A stretch of 64,000 nucleotides of DNA from an uncultured Saccharospirillaceae bacterium (lineage in GTDB: Bacteria; Pseudomonadota; Gammaproteobacteria; Pseudomonadales; Oceanobacteraceae). The stretch covers positions 26,104 to 90,103 of the forward strand of contig CANMOZ010000017.1 in NCBI GenBank assembly GCA_947499545.1, in the 5' to 3' direction. Made by a program: the position numbers and the translations under genes. Position 1 is the stretch's first letter, and each line of letters opens with the position of its first letter. Below, in pieces: positions 16,911 through 26,240 of the stretch. A model generated the notes under the pieces. The model had not been told where the DNA came from. It saw only the letters and a program-made list of their open reading frames with translations, and did no database searches.

Positions 16911-17630
16911 GTGACCTTGTATGATCAAAGAGTAAGTCATAAAGCGAAATTTGGGTTATGGTTGGCTTTGGTTGTCTTTATGACGGCAACGGCTCGAGCA
17001 GACATCATAAGCCTTGTTACCGAAAACTATCCGCCATTCAATTATAAAAAAAATGACAAGATAATGGGGACTTCAGTTGAACAAGTTAGGGCCATGATGG
17101 CACTAACAGACTTTGAGTACAGTTTGAAGGTATATCCATGGAAACGAGCGTATCACGAAGCATTAAGTGATCCATTGACCTGCGTATTCACGACTGCTCA
17201 GACGGAAGAACGATTGCCATTGTTTCATTGGGTTTTGCCTTTATCAATAAACCGGTCGATCCTTGTAGCGTCAAAAAATCACCCTATTCATTTGGAAACA
17301 CTTGACGAAGCCAAGCAGTATCGGATTGGTGTGCAAAGTGGCTTTGCTGATATCAGTATTCTGGCTCATAAAGGTTTTGATGTGGAAAAACTAACGACCT
17401 ATGTGCATTTGAAGAAGCTCCTTGGCTTGTTGCAAGTTGGGAGGCTGGATTTGGTTGCTATGGCAGAATCTCGATATCAAGAGCTGATTGCTGAGGGGCA
17501 GGCATTACAGCAAGAGCATGTCATTACCGAAATGAAAATGGGGTTGGCCTGTAATAAGGGTATGTCTGTTGAAATAATAAATAAAATGCAGGAAGCCCTG
17601 ATAAAGGTTCGTGCGGAGATGAAAAATTAA
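16911..17630 (+). CDS. Periplasmic solute-binding protein (SBP_bac_3-like)
   Basis: A 239-residue protein from GTG 16911 (SD AGGCAGG). It has a hydrophobic signal (FGLWLALVVFMTATARA) and SBP landmarks LVTENYPPFNY, VYPWKRAY, FHWVLPL and a C-terminal helix region. It belongs to the same broad group as the genes at 1363, 2158 and 6601 but is distinct from the close pair. It has no permease or ATPase gene next to it. Confidence 0.75.
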   Translation: MTLYDQRVSHKAKFGLWLALVVFMTATARADIISLVTENYPPFNYKKNDKIMGTSVEQVRAMMALTDFEYSLKVYPWKRAYHEALSDPLTCVFTTAQTEERLPLFHWVLPLSINRSILVASKNHPIHLETLDEAKQYRIGVQSGFADISILAHKGFDVEKLTTYVHLKKLLGLLQVGRLDLVAMAESRYQELIAEGQALQQEHVITEMKMGLACNKGMSVEIINKMQEALIKVRAEMKN

Positions 17631-17814
17631 TTGTTTCTTGGTTCGATATTTGTGCAGGCAAACCTTGGCTATTGAAAATATTGCAAGGCCATGATTGACT
17701 TTGTGTGAGCCTGATTCAATATCGATTTCGATTTTGGTTGGTGGCTCTAATCTAAGGCTATTATAAAAATTTAGTGACAATAAAATAATAAAGTATTCTC
17801 ATTAAGGGGTTCTA

Positions 17815-18312
17815 ATGAAGTCTTCCCAGCTATTCGCTATGTTGATGATAACACCAAGCTTGGCGATTCATTCTATGTCTGGTGTTCCCATGCATATGAA
17901 AGAAACTGCCGACGGACGCTGCGAAGTGTATTCCGGTGATGTCTTGCGAGAGGTGCATAACAAGCCTTGTGCGGATGTGGAAATTAGGCATAATTTTTTG
18001 CATTTTAGTGATGCGAGGCTTAAGGAAAATGCCAAAGAGTTGAAGCCGTCGTTATCTAAGCTGGTTCAAGTCCCTTTGTATCAATATAATTTTATTGGTC
18101 GGTCTGAAAAAGAGTTTGGGGTGTTTGCACATGAGCTCCAACAATACTTTCCTGATTTGGTTGTGGATTCGCTTTCGGAAAGTAAAATGCAAGGGTATAA
18201 ACAAGTGAATTATTTGGGCTTGGGGGTGATGGCTTTGCAAGCGTTGAAAGAAGCAAACAAAAAAATCGATGCTTTAGAGACGCGAGTAGCAGAGCTCGAG
18301 CAAGCTCGCTAA
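17815..18312 (+). CDS. Secreted stand-alone endosialidase-chaperone (S74-like) domain protein
   Basis: A 165-residue protein with a signal peptide (about 1-20), two Cys (C36, C52) and a C-terminal intramolecular-chaperone region: SDARLKEN at 65-72 (the Ser-Asp start of the S74 self-cleavage site, Lys70 nearby), PLYQYNF, FGVFAHELQQYFPDLV, VNYLGLGVMALQALKEAN and a terminal coiled coil (KKIDALETRVAELEQ). S74 domains normally trimerise phage tail spikes or large adhesins and then cut themselves off. Here there is no long N-terminal fibre, and the exported fragment alone is encoded. Confidence 0.75.
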   Translation: MKSSQLFAMLMITPSLAIHSMSGVPMHMKETADGRCEVYSGDVLREVHNKPCADVEIRHNFLHFSDARLKENAKELKPSLSKLVQVPLYQYNFIGRSEKEFGVFAHELQQYFPDLVVDSLSESKMQGYKQVNYLGLGVMALQALKEANKKIDALETRVAELEQAR

Positions 18313-18374
18313 TGGTGATCTAGCAGCAAAGTATTATTAGGTAACCGCTGCTTTGAATGTTAAAGAGTGTCTTA

Positions 18375-18397
18375 AGCCCACCCTTGGTTGGTGGGCT
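18375..18397. terminator. Hairpin between convergent genes
   Basis: A perfect 8-bp stem (AGCCCACC / GGTGGGCT) with a 7-nt loop lies between the S74-like gene and the convergent zf-TFIIB gene. No U-tract is present on either side. Confidence 0.5.
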
Positions 18398-18445
18398 GTC
18401 ATAGGTTGAGTGTGTGCTTGAGGTCGCCAGTAAGCTCAAAACAAA

Positions 18446-18799
18446 CTAAAAATCAAATAAATCTTCCAGAAAAGATGAAACCTTTTTCTTTTTGTGGGGC
18501 TTTCCATGGTAGTGATGAGAAGGTTTCCTATGATCATCTCTGTATTTGCCGTAATAGTCGCTTGATGGCTTTTCATGGAAGCCCTGCTCGTTGACTGAGT
18601 TATGACGTTGTTGTGAGTCTGAAGTTCGGCCTGATTGGGAGGGGTTGTGGGGTTGACCAATTGGGGTGGATCGCTCAATGATTTTATCCAGCTCGCCTCG
18701 GTCTAACCAAACGCCTCGGCAGTTGGGGCAATAATCAATCTCCACATTTTGTCGTTCTGACATGGTGAGCTGGCTGTCCTGGCAGACGGGGCATTTCAT
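18446..18799 (-). CDS. zf-TFIIB domain protein
   Basis: A 117-residue protein. The N-terminal 45 residues form a zinc ribbon: C3-x2-C6 in MKCPVCQD, then CPNCRGVWLDRGELDKI. The rest is a low-complexity His/Lys/Ser-rich tail (HHYHGKPHKKKK) ending in SSFLEDLFDF. Proteins of this type are common and mostly of unknown role. GC content and codon use are ordinary. Confidence 0.9.
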   Translation of the reverse strand: MKCPVCQDSQLTMSERQNVEIDYCPNCRGVWLDRGELDKIIERSTPIGQPHNPSQSGRTSDSQQRHNSVNEQGFHEKPSSDYYGKYRDDHRKPSHHYHGKPHKKKKVSSFLEDLFDF

Positions 18800-19074
18800 T
18801 GAGTACTCCTGCTATAAGTTCATGCGTTTTGGCTTCGTTTAAGTCAATACCAAAAGTGGCGCATTGATGTCAAAGACCTTTTGACTCGTTTTTCTGCAAG
18901 TGGGAGTTTATCAGTCTATGACGTGTTGCTTGAGCAAAATTCAGCCTGTTCGTCTAGTAAGAGCGCTTGTTTACTTGGAAGGGGGGTTGGTGTCATATGA
19001 ACAAAAGCGTCGACCTTTTAGTGTTCCCGGTTATAATAGCGCCTGGATTAGAATCCACTGGCGCTAAAAGCTCA

Positions 19075-19099
19075 ATACTTGACTAAAACACTCGGGAAT
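19075..19099 (+). promoter_or_regulatory. IscR type 1 binding site upstream of iscR
   Basis: The 25-bp site begins ATACTTGACT, then AAAAC, and ends ACTCGGGAAT. Compared with the E. coli type 1 consensus (ATASYYGACT-RWWW-YAGTCRRSTAT) only two positions differ by my reading. It overlaps the -35 element of the promoter at 19079-19107, so [2Fe-2S]-IscR would repress its own operon, as in E. coli. Confidence 0.75.
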
Positions 19100-19107
19100 A
19101 GCATACT
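19079..19107 (+). promoter_or_regulatory. Predicted sigma70 promoter of the iscR-suf operon
   Basis: TTGACT (19079-19084) and CATACT (19102-19107) are separated by 17 bp, with iscR starting at 19141. The -35 box lies inside the IscR-type operator. Confidence 0.55.
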
Positions 19108-19140
19108 GGGCCAAGATACGGTGGGAATGGAAGCATCATT

Positions 19141-19623
19141 ATGCGCCTCACAACCAAAGGTCGGTATGCCGTTACAGCCATGCTGGATCTCGCAATTCAT
19201 GCTCAGCATAACCCGGTTAGCTTGACCGATATTTCAACTCGACAGGGCATATCCTTGTCCTACCTTGAGCAACTCTTTGCAAAGTTGCGTCGTTCTGGTT
19301 TAGTCAACAGTATTCGAGGCCCAGGCGGTGGATATCAACTGAGTCGACGTAGCCACGACATTTTTGTGGCTCAGGTTGTGGATGCTGTCAATGAGACAAT
19401 GGATGCGACCCGATGCCAAGGGAAAGGGAATTGTCAGGACGGTGATCAATGTTTGACTCACCACCTTTGGGAAGACCTTAGTGCTCAGATCCATGCATTT
19501 TTGAGTAGCATCAGCTTGCAAAACCTTATAGAACGTCGAGAAGTACGTGATATTGCCCTGAAGCAAGACCAGCGTGCTGCGCCCCCTGATGATGAGCAAC
19601 GCATTAGGGTGTCCATGCTCTGA
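19141..19623 (+). CDS. iscR: Fe-S cluster regulator IscR
   Basis: A 160-residue Rrf2-family repressor. The N-terminal winged helix ([40 protein letters not shown]) binds DNA. The cluster ligands match E. coli IscR in number and position: C92, C98, C104 and H107. It heads an operon in which iscS is followed by suf genes rather than iscU, hscBA and fdx. Confidence 0.97.
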   Translation: MRLTTKGRYAVTAMLDLAIHAQHNPVSLTDISTRQGISLSYLEQLFAKLRRSGLVNSIRGPGGGYQLSRRSHDIFVAQVVDAVNETMDATRCQGKGNCQDGDQCLTHHLWEDLSAQIHAFLSSISLQNLIERREVRDIALKQDQRAAPPDDEQRIRVSML

Positions 19624-19664
19624 TGCAGGGCTTTTGAGCATAAGCGATAGGAGATGCGACGATT

Positions 19665-20819
19665 ATGAATGTACCCATCTATATGGACTATGCCGCGGCG
19701 ACGCCAGCTGATCCTCGTGTGGCGGAGGCGATGATGGATTGCCTCACTCTAGACGGTAATTTTGGTAATCCTGCATCTCGATCACACAAATACGGTTGGG
19801 TCGCTGAGCGAGCCGTCGAAAAGGCCAGAAAACAACTTGCTCAACTGATCGGCGCTGACCCTAGAGAGCTGGTTTGGACGTCTGGCGCAACGGAATCTAA
19901 TAACCTCGCGATTAAAGGCGTGGCCGAAAAGGCCGGTTCTGGCAAGCATATTGTGACAAATGCGATTGAACACAAAGCCGTTCTTGACCCTTGCCGTTAT
20001 CTAGAAAAATCTGGATTCAAGGTGACTTATCTTACACCAGACAGTACCGGACGCATCAGTGCTGACCAAGTTGCAGATGCACTTCAGGCTGAAACGGTGT
20101 TGGTATCCATAATGGCTGTCAATAATGAGCTTGGGACCACCAACCCCATTGAAGATATAGCGCGAGTTTGTCGCGAACGGGGCGTTTTGTTTCATGTCGA
20201 TGGCGCGCAAGCGGTTGGAAAAATACCTGTAGACGTGACTGCTTGGGGAGTGGATTTATTGTCGCTGTCTGGCCATAAAATGTATGGGCCAAAAGGCATA
20301 GGCGCTTTGTATGTTCGCCGGGACCCAAAGGTAAGCATTGATGAGCAGATTCACGGGGGCGGACATGAGCGAGGGATGCGTTCAGGAACATTACCAACGC
20401 ATCAAATTGTGGGGATTGGTGTTGCTGCAAACATAGCGAAAGACGATTTAGAAAAAGAGCATCAGCATTTACAAGGTCTTAGGGAGCGTTTCTTAAAAGC
20501 ACTGGGACATTTATCAGGATGGCGACTGAATGGGCATGAGACTCATAGCGTGCCAGGTATTATGAATATTGGTTTTTCAGGCGTAGAAGGTGAGACTTTG
20601 CTGGTTGCTTTATCGGATATCGCAGTTAGCACTGGTTCGGCTTGTACTTCGGCTTCAATGGAGCCTTCTTATGTTTTAAAAGGCATCGGCTTGCCGGATG
20701 AGCTTGCGTTTGCCTCTGTTCGGTTTTCTTTGGGGCGGTTTATCACGCCAGAAGAATTGGATCATGCAGCCGAACATGTGATCAATACCGTGAAAAAGTT
20801 ACGTGGTGAAACACCTTAA
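19665..20819 (+). CDS. iscS: Cysteine desulfurase IscS (class I)
   Basis: A 384-residue PLP enzyme that mobilises sulfur from cysteine. PLP-binding Lys205 lies in [10 protein letters not shown] and the persulfide Cys327 in [14 protein letters not shown], in the long flexible loop typical of class I. It starts 41 bp after iscR. In most genomes iscU would be next; here sufB follows 42 bp later. SufS (24498) provides a second desulfurase in the same operon. Confidence 0.96.
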   Translation: MNVPIYMDYAAATPADPRVAEAMMDCLTLDGNFGNPASRSHKYGWVAERAVEKARKQLAQLIGADPRELVWTSGATESNNLAIKGVAEKAGSGKHIVTNAIEHKAVLDPCRYLEKSGFKVTYLTPDSTGRISADQVADALQAETVLVSIMAVNNELGTTNPIEDIARVCRERGVLFHVDGAQAVGKIPVDVTAWGVDLLSLSGHKMYGPKGIGALYVRRDPKVSIDEQIHGGGHERGMRSGTLPTHQIVGIGVAANIAKDDLEKEHQHLQGLRERFLKALGHLSGWRLNGHETHSVPGIMNIGFSGVEGETLLVALSDIAVSTGSACTSASMEPSYVLKGIGLPDELAFASVRFSLGRFITPEELDHAAEHVINTVKKLRGETP

Positions 20820-20861
20820 GCCTAGCGTTAGGGTGGCCTCCAGCGGAGAGAGAAGTGACGA

Positions 20862-22298
20862 ATGTCAGAAGAAGTTAACGAGTATATCAATCGGGAATAC
20901 GAAGCAGGCTTTGTGACCTCTGTGGAATCCGATACGATTCCACCTGGCTTAAATGAAGAAGTCATTCGCACCATTTCCCAAAAAAAGGGTGAGCCGGAAT
21001 GGTTATTAGAATGGCGCTTGAAAGCCTATGCTGCTTGGCTAGAGATGGAAGAGCCTACCTGGGCGCATGTTCATTACCCCAAGATTGATTTTCAATCCGT
21101 TTCTTATTTTTCATCTCCCAAAAGCATGGAAGATAAGCCAAAAAGTCTCGATGAGGTCGACCCAGAATTGTTGCGGACCTACGAGAAGCTTGGCATTCCT
21201 CTGCATGAACAGGAAATGCTCGCAGGTGTTGCGGTTGATGCTGTATTTGATAGCGTCTCAGTAGCCACTACTTTTAGAGAAAAGCTTTCTGAGGCGGGCG
21301 TTATTTTTTGCCCAATCTCTGAAGCGGTTCATGAATATCCTGATCTGATTAAGCGATATTTGGGGGCGGTTGTTCCTCAAAAAGACAATTACTACGCGGC
21401 GCTCAATTCGGCGGTATTTTCTGACGGGTCTTTTGTGTACATCCCCAAAGGGGTTCGATGCCCAATGGAGTTGTCCACGTATTTCCGAATCAACGAGGCT
21501 AAAACAGGTCAGTTTGAACGGACTCTCATCGTGGCAGACGAAGGCAGCTATGTTAGCTATTTGGAAGGCTGCACGGCGCCGATGCGTGATGAAAACCAAT
21601 TGCATGCAGCCGTTGTTGAATTGGTGGCGCTGGATAATGCCGAAATTAAGTATTCAACCGTTCAGAATTGGTATCCAGGTGATGAGCAAGGGCGTGGCGG
21701 TATTTATAACTTCGTGACGAAGCGAGGTATTTGCCATAAGAAATCTAAAATTTCTTGGACGCAAGTCGAAACTGGCTCAGCCATTACGTGGAAATACCCA
21801 AGTGTCATATTGAAAGGCGATGACAGCATCGGAGAGTTTTATTCAGTGGCTCTTACTCGTGGTTGTCAGCAAGCCGATACTGGAACCAAAATGCTGCATC
21901 TGGGTAAAAATACTAAGTCAACGATCATTTCAAAAGGTATTTCTGCTGGTCGAAGCCAAAATGCATACCGTGGTTTGGTTCGGATGAACCCCTCAGCGAA
22001 GGGTGCGCGAAATTATACTCAGTGCGATTCTTTGTTGATTGGTGATCGTTGTGGTGCCCACACTTTTCCTTACATAGAAAGCAAGCACCCTGGTGCAGTG
22101 GTTGAACATGAGGCCACTACGTCGAAGGTCAGTGATGATCAATTGTTTTTGTGTCAACAGCGTGGTCTGGATGCTGAAAAAGCAGTGTCAATGATCGTGA
22201 ATGGGTTTTGTAAGGAAGTCTTTAAAGAATTACCGATGGAGTTTGCTGTAGAAGCCGGAAAGCTTTTAGAAGTAAGCCTGGAAGGGTCTGTCGGTTAA
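20862..22298 (+). CDS. sufB: Fe-S cluster scaffold complex subunit SufB
   Basis: A 478-residue subunit of the SufBC2D scaffold that assembles clusters. The beta-helical core has [20 protein letters not shown] in the middle, followed by [11 protein letters not shown] and a C-terminal [12 protein letters not shown]. The length is normal. It is followed by a 124-bp gap with a strong hairpin before sufC, a larger gap than elsewhere in the operon. Confidence 0.97.
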   Translation: MSEEVNEYINREYEAGFVTSVESDTIPPGLNEEVIRTISQKKGEPEWLLEWRLKAYAAWLEMEEPTWAHVHYPKIDFQSVSYFSSPKSMEDKPKSLDEVDPELLRTYEKLGIPLHEQEMLAGVAVDAVFDSVSVATTFREKLSEAGVIFCPISEAVHEYPDLIKRYLGAVVPQKDNYYAALNSAVFSDGSFVYIPKGVRCPMELSTYFRINEAKTGQFERTLIVADEGSYVSYLEGCTAPMRDENQLHAAVVELVALDNAEIKYSTVQNWYPGDEQGRGGIYNFVTKRGICHKKSKISWTQVETGSAITWKYPSVILKGDDSIGEFYSVALTRGCQQADTGTKMLHLGKNTKSTIISKGISAGRSQNAYRGLVRMNPSAKGARNYTQCDSLLIGDRCGAHTFPYIESKHPGAVVEHEATTSKVSDDQLFLCQQRGLDAEKAVSMIVNGFCKEVFKELPMEFAVEAGKLLEVSLEGSVG

Positions 22299-22323
22299 TC
22301 AATCTTGATCGGGACAAGATTGA
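22299..22323 (+). terminator. Hairpin between sufB and sufC
   Basis: A perfect 9-bp stem (TCAATCTTG / CAAGATTGA) with a 7-nt loop starts at the sufB stop codon and lies inside the operon, 100 bp before sufC. It may stabilise the upstream mRNA or attenuate read-through; no clear U-tract follows. Confidence 0.45.
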
Positions 22324-22422
22324 AAGAAGATTTTAAATGTGACATTGGGGCTGCCGAAAAGCGGTAGGTCTTGAGTGTTTCAACACAAAAGGCCGCTCCC
22401 CTGAAATGATGAGAGAGAATAC

Positions 22423-23172
22423 ATGCTTGCGATAGAGAATTTGCACGCACAGGTTGATGAAAAAACCATTCTGAAAGGCCTTAATTTAAATGTGAAGCCA
22501 GGTGAGGTTCACGCCATTATGGGGCCAAACGGTGCGGGTAAAAGTACGTTAGGAAATGTACTCTCGGGTCGAGATGGCTATGAAGTGACCGAAGGTAAGG
22601 TGCTGTTTGATGGGCATAATTTGCTTGATCAAGACACCGAAGTTCGTGCTCGTAATGGACTCTTTCTGGCCTTTCAGTATCCCGTCGAAATTCCTGGTGT
22701 CAGTAATCTTGAATTCCTTAAGGCATCTGTCGACGCAACGCGTGAGCACCAGGGGCTTGAACCATTGGATGCTGTTCAATTTCTGAAGTTAGCGCGTGAA
22801 AAATGCAAAGCCGTTAATCTAGATCAGAGCTTCCTGAAGCGTGGCGTAAATGAAGGCTTCTCAGGCGGTGAAAAGAAACGTAACGAAATCATGCAAATGA
22901 TGATGCTAGAGCCGAAACTAGCCATCTTGGATGAAACGGACTCCGGCCTTGATATTGATGCTTTGCAAGTCGTTGCCGATGGTGTGAATGCACTCAGAAG
23001 CCCTGATCGATCCTTTATAGTGGTCACGCATTATCAGCGTTTACTGGATTTTATTGTGCCTGATTACGTCCATGTATTGGCTGATGGCAAGATTGTAAAG
23101 TCGGGCGATAAGTCACTTGCGCTTGAACTTGAAAATAAAGGCTACGGCTGGCTGCAAGGGCAAGCATCATGA
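22423..23172 (+). CDS. sufC: Suf complex ATPase SufC
   Basis: A 249-residue ABC ATPase of the SufBCD complex. Walker A is GPNGAGKST, the signature is FSGGEKKRNE, and Walker B is LAILDETDSGLDIDAL. The stop overlaps the sufD start (ATGA at 23169-23172). Confidence 0.97.
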   Translation: MLAIENLHAQVDEKTILKGLNLNVKPGEVHAIMGPNGAGKSTLGNVLSGRDGYEVTEGKVLFDGHNLLDQDTEVRARNGLFLAFQYPVEIPGVSNLEFLKASVDATREHQGLEPLDAVQFLKLAREKCKAVNLDQSFLKRGVNEGFSGGEKKRNEIMQMMMLEPKLAILDETDSGLDIDALQVVADGVNALRSPDRSFIVVTHYQRLLDFIVPDYVHVLADGKIVKSGDKSLALELENKGYGWLQGQAS

Positions 23173-24482
23173 GCAGTGCCACTTGGATTAATGAACAAAT
23201 CCCACCGGAACCTAAGGTTGATTGGTTAAGCACACTTCATAGAGAAGGCCTCAACCAATTGACAGATTTCGGTTGGCCGAATCGTAAAACGGAAGCTTGG
23301 AAATACTCTCCTCTTACTCGTGTTTTAAAAGGCTCTTTACTCGAAACGCCTAATACGGGTTCTGAGCTGAGTTCGTTTAACGCCGCAAACTTGCCGGCGG
23401 TTGATGGCATACGCTTGGTTTTTGTAAATGGACAATTTGAATCTGGTCTAAGTGATTTAGAGCAATTGCCAGCGGGTGTTTGTTGGGTGCGTTATTCAGA
23501 AGCAAATCAGGAACAGCAAGCCTATATTCAAGCGCAATTGCAGTCGGGTGTTGTTGCGCAACATTCATTAACCGCTCTACACCAAACACGGGTTGTTGAT
23601 GGCTGGTTATTGGATGTTGATGAAAAGGTTCGAATTGAGAAGCCTGTCTATTGGGTTCATTGGGCAGAAGCGTCTGAAGAAAGCTATTCGGTCTTGAGCC
23701 GATGTGTGCGATTGGGTAAGCAATCGGAGATGACGTTAATTGAGCATCAATTATCTTCTGAACAATCCGCCGCACAGTTTCAGCATCAAAGCGTCCACTT
23801 TGACCTGGCAGACTCGGCAAGATTAAGGCATCAGTTATTGCAGTTGGACGGTGGTGACCAAGTGAGCGTTGGGTCTTGGAATAGTCGCCTGGCAAACCAC
23901 GCGTATCTCGAAACCTTCATTATGGGGTTGGGTGGGCACTTAAAACGGGTTGACTACAGTGTTTGCCATCAAGGGGAAGGCGCTGAATCTCGATTGGACG
24001 CAGCGATCTTGCCAAAAGACAAACAGCATTTTGACTTACATACTCAATTTGAGCATGAGGTTCCTCATACTCAAAGTCAGCAGGTTGTGCGTACCATCGC
24101 CGATGACCAAGCAAAAGCTGTTTTTAATGGTCGAATTCATATTCATCCGCAGGCTCAGAAAACACTCGCGGAGCTGAGTAATAAAAACTTGCTGCTCAGT
24201 GAGCAAGCGGAAGTGTACACTAAGCCTGAGTTGGAAATTTATGCAGATGACGTGCGCTGTGCTCATGGCGCTACGGTCAGTCAGTTAGACCATCAAGCGC
24301 TCAATTACTTGCGTTCAAGAGGCATATCAAAAGCAGAAGCCGAAGTGATGCTGAGTTTTGGGTTTATTCAAACACTCATTCAGCGTGTGGATCATGACGT
24401 TCTAATTCACTACTTGGTTGAACGTTTGACAAGCTGGTTTGGTGCAGATCAGCAATTAACGCAGCACCTCGGCAGTCTTTAG
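23169..24482 (+). CDS. sufD: Suf complex subunit SufD
   Basis: A 437-residue partner of SufB, with SufBD-type core text (MGLGGHLKRVDYSV, VFNGRIHIHPQAQKT, YADDVRCAHGATVSQLD, YLRSRGISKAEAEVMLSFGF). Translation is coupled to sufC by the ATGA overlap. Its role is in iron acquisition and scaffold assembly with SufB. Confidence 0.96.
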   Translation: MSSATWINEQIPPEPKVDWLSTLHREGLNQLTDFGWPNRKTEAWKYSPLTRVLKGSLLETPNTGSELSSFNAANLPAVDGIRLVFVNGQFESGLSDLEQLPAGVCWVRYSEANQEQQAYIQAQLQSGVVAQHSLTALHQTRVVDGWLLDVDEKVRIEKPVYWVHWAEASEESYSVLSRCVRLGKQSEMTLIEHQLSSEQSAAQFQHQSVHFDLADSARLRHQLLQLDGGDQVSVGSWNSRLANHAYLETFIMGLGGHLKRVDYSVCHQGEGAESRLDAAILPKDKQHFDLHTQFEHEVPHTQSQQVVRTIADDQAKAVFNGRIHIHPQAQKTLAELSNKNLLLSEQAEVYTKPELEIYADDVRCAHGATVSQLDHQALNYLRSRGISKAEAEVMLSFGFIQTLIQRVDHDVLIHYLVERLTSWFGADQQLTQHLGSL

Positions 24483-24497
24483 TGGTAAGGAGCAAAA

Positions 24498-25751
24498 ATG
24501 AACACAAGTACAACAGCCTCTGCTCCGACAACGCCTTTCGATGTGGAGCGTATTAGGGAAGATTTCCCAATTCTTAAACGTCAAATAGACGCTCAACCAT
24601 TGGTCTATCTGGATAATGGGGCAACGACTCAGAAACCTCAATCTGTACTGGATGCCATTGAACATTATTATCAACACTATAATTCGAATGTTCATCGAGG
24701 CGCGCATTGCTTAAGCGATGAAGCCACTCATGCGTTTGAGCAAGCTCGAGAAAAAGTACGGGCCTTTTTAAATGCTCGTCATGCCCATGAAATTATTTGG
24801 ACCAAAGGTACGACTGAGAGCATTAACTTGGTGGCAGCTTCTTTTGGTAAAGCGGAAGTGCAAGCGGGTGATAATGTTGTCATCAGTGCGATGGAGCATC
24901 ATTCGAATATTGTACCCTGGCAAATGCTTTGTGAGCAGGCTGGAGCTGAGTTGCGAATAGCGCCTGTGAACGCAAAAGGCGAGCTGGTTTTTGATGGCTA
25001 TAGTGCTTTGTTGGATAGCCGCACGCGTTTAGTTGCCATGGCGCATGTTTCGAATGCGCTGGGAACCATTAACCCCGTTAAAAAGATTGTGGAGGCAGCA
25101 CAGGCTGTGGGTGCCAAGGTGTTATTAGATGGCGCTCAAGCGGTCTCGCATTGGCCTACCGATGTGCAAGCCTTGGATTGTGATTTTTATGTGTTTTCAA
25201 GTCACAAGCTCTTTGGCCCTACAGGGGTTGGCATATTGTATGGCAAAGAAGCCTTGCTGAATACGATGCCTCCGTACCAATTTGGCGGCGAGATGATTGA
25301 GCATGTGAGCTTTAAGCGCACTTTGTTTAATCAGTTGCCTTATAAGTTTGAAGCGGGGACGCCCAATATTGCTGGAGCGATTGGCCTTGGCGCTGCGATT
25401 GACTATCTATCCACTCTAGAGTCGACAGCGGTTATGGCTCATGAGGCAGAATTGATTAAGTATGCGCATGAGCGAGCTATCGCATTTGATGGGCTAACCA
25501 TTGTTGGTGAAGCCGAGCAAAAAACGAGCGTGTTGAGTTTTCTGATTGATGGTACTCACCCTCATGATGTCGGTACTCTACTGGATCAAATGGGTGTGGC
25601 CGTAAGAACAGGGCATCATTGCGCAATGCCGATCATGGAGCAATTTGGTATTCCGGGTACCGTGCGAGCATCCTTTAGTTTTTACAATACGCTTGATGAG
25701 GTTGACGCGCTCTTCACGGGTCTTGAAAAAGTGCGTTCCATGTTGCTTTGA
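24498..25751 (+). CDS. sufS: Cysteine desulfurase SufS (class II)
   Basis: A 417-residue PLP enzyme. Lys237 lies in SSHKLFGPTGVG, and the persulfide Cys375 in RTGHHCAMPIM is the short-loop form of class II desulfurases that need SufE. SufE is encoded at the operon end. Having both IscS and SufS in one operon is notable. Confidence 0.96.
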   Translation: MNTSTTASAPTTPFDVERIREDFPILKRQIDAQPLVYLDNGATTQKPQSVLDAIEHYYQHYNSNVHRGAHCLSDEATHAFEQAREKVRAFLNARHAHEIIWTKGTTESINLVAASFGKAEVQAGDNVVISAMEHHSNIVPWQMLCEQAGAELRIAPVNAKGELVFDGYSALLDSRTRLVAMAHVSNALGTINPVKKIVEAAQAVGAKVLLDGAQAVSHWPTDVQALDCDFYVFSSHKLFGPTGVGILYGKEALLNTMPPYQFGGEMIEHVSFKRTLFNQLPYKFEAGTPNIAGAIGLGAAIDYLSTLESTAVMAHEAELIKYAHERAIAFDGLTIVGEAEQKTSVLSFLIDGTHPHDVGTLLDQMGVAVRTGHHCAMPIMEQFGIPGTVRASFSFYNTLDEVDALFTGLEKVRSMLL

Positions 25752-25799
25752 AAGTCGAGTTTTAGAGCGTCAATGTTCATAGGTTCAGGAGGTTAAGGT

Positions 25800-26153
25800 A
25801 TGAGTGTGGGCAGTTTTGATCCGAAAGCTTTGCCTGTCAGTATGACGGAAGCTGCGGTGGAGTATGCACGCTCTCAATTACTGAAGCAGGGTGCAACTGG
25901 AATGCGTTTGGGTGTGAAAAAAAGTGGTTGTTCGGGGTATATGTATACGTTGGATTGGGTTCAGGCGCCGACGGAAGACGATATTAAATATGATGTCGCT
26001 GAAGGGGTGGCCCTCTATATTGCAAAGTCGGAAGTTTCCCTGGTTAAGGGGACTCAGATCGACTTCGTAAAAGAGGGGTTAAATTCGACCATGAAATTTC
26101 AAAACCCTGGTGCAACTTCCATGTGCGGTTGCGGAGAAAGCTTCAGTTTATAG
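25800..26153 (+). CDS. sufA: A-type Fe-S carrier (SufA/IscA family)
   Basis: A 117-residue HesB/IscA-fold carrier with the three conserved cysteines: one in KKSGCSGYMY and two in the C-terminal MCGCGESF. It passes clusters from the scaffold to target proteins. Whether it is called SufA or IscA cannot be decided from sequence alone; the suf operon context favours SufA. Confidence 0.92.
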   Translation: MSVGSFDPKALPVSMTEAAVEYARSQLLKQGATGMRLGVKKSGCSGYMYTLDWVQAPTEDDIKYDVAEGVALYIAKSEVSLVKGTQIDFVKEGLNSTMKFQNPGATSMCGCGESFSL

Positions 26154-26240
26154 TCTGGTAAAACAGATAACGTCCTTGATGCGTGCCTGCTTTTTGAGAA
26201 CGTATCAACCTTTCTAACCCTCGTTAAAACGGCAGTTTAT

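Larger units (their letters stand above)
18800..19140. promoter_or_regulatory. Regulatory region upstream of iscR
   Basis: This 341-bp gap contains no gene. Its 3' end holds the iscR promoter and operator annotated separately. The 5' part should hold the promoter of the divergent zf-TFIIB gene. Confidence 0.5.
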
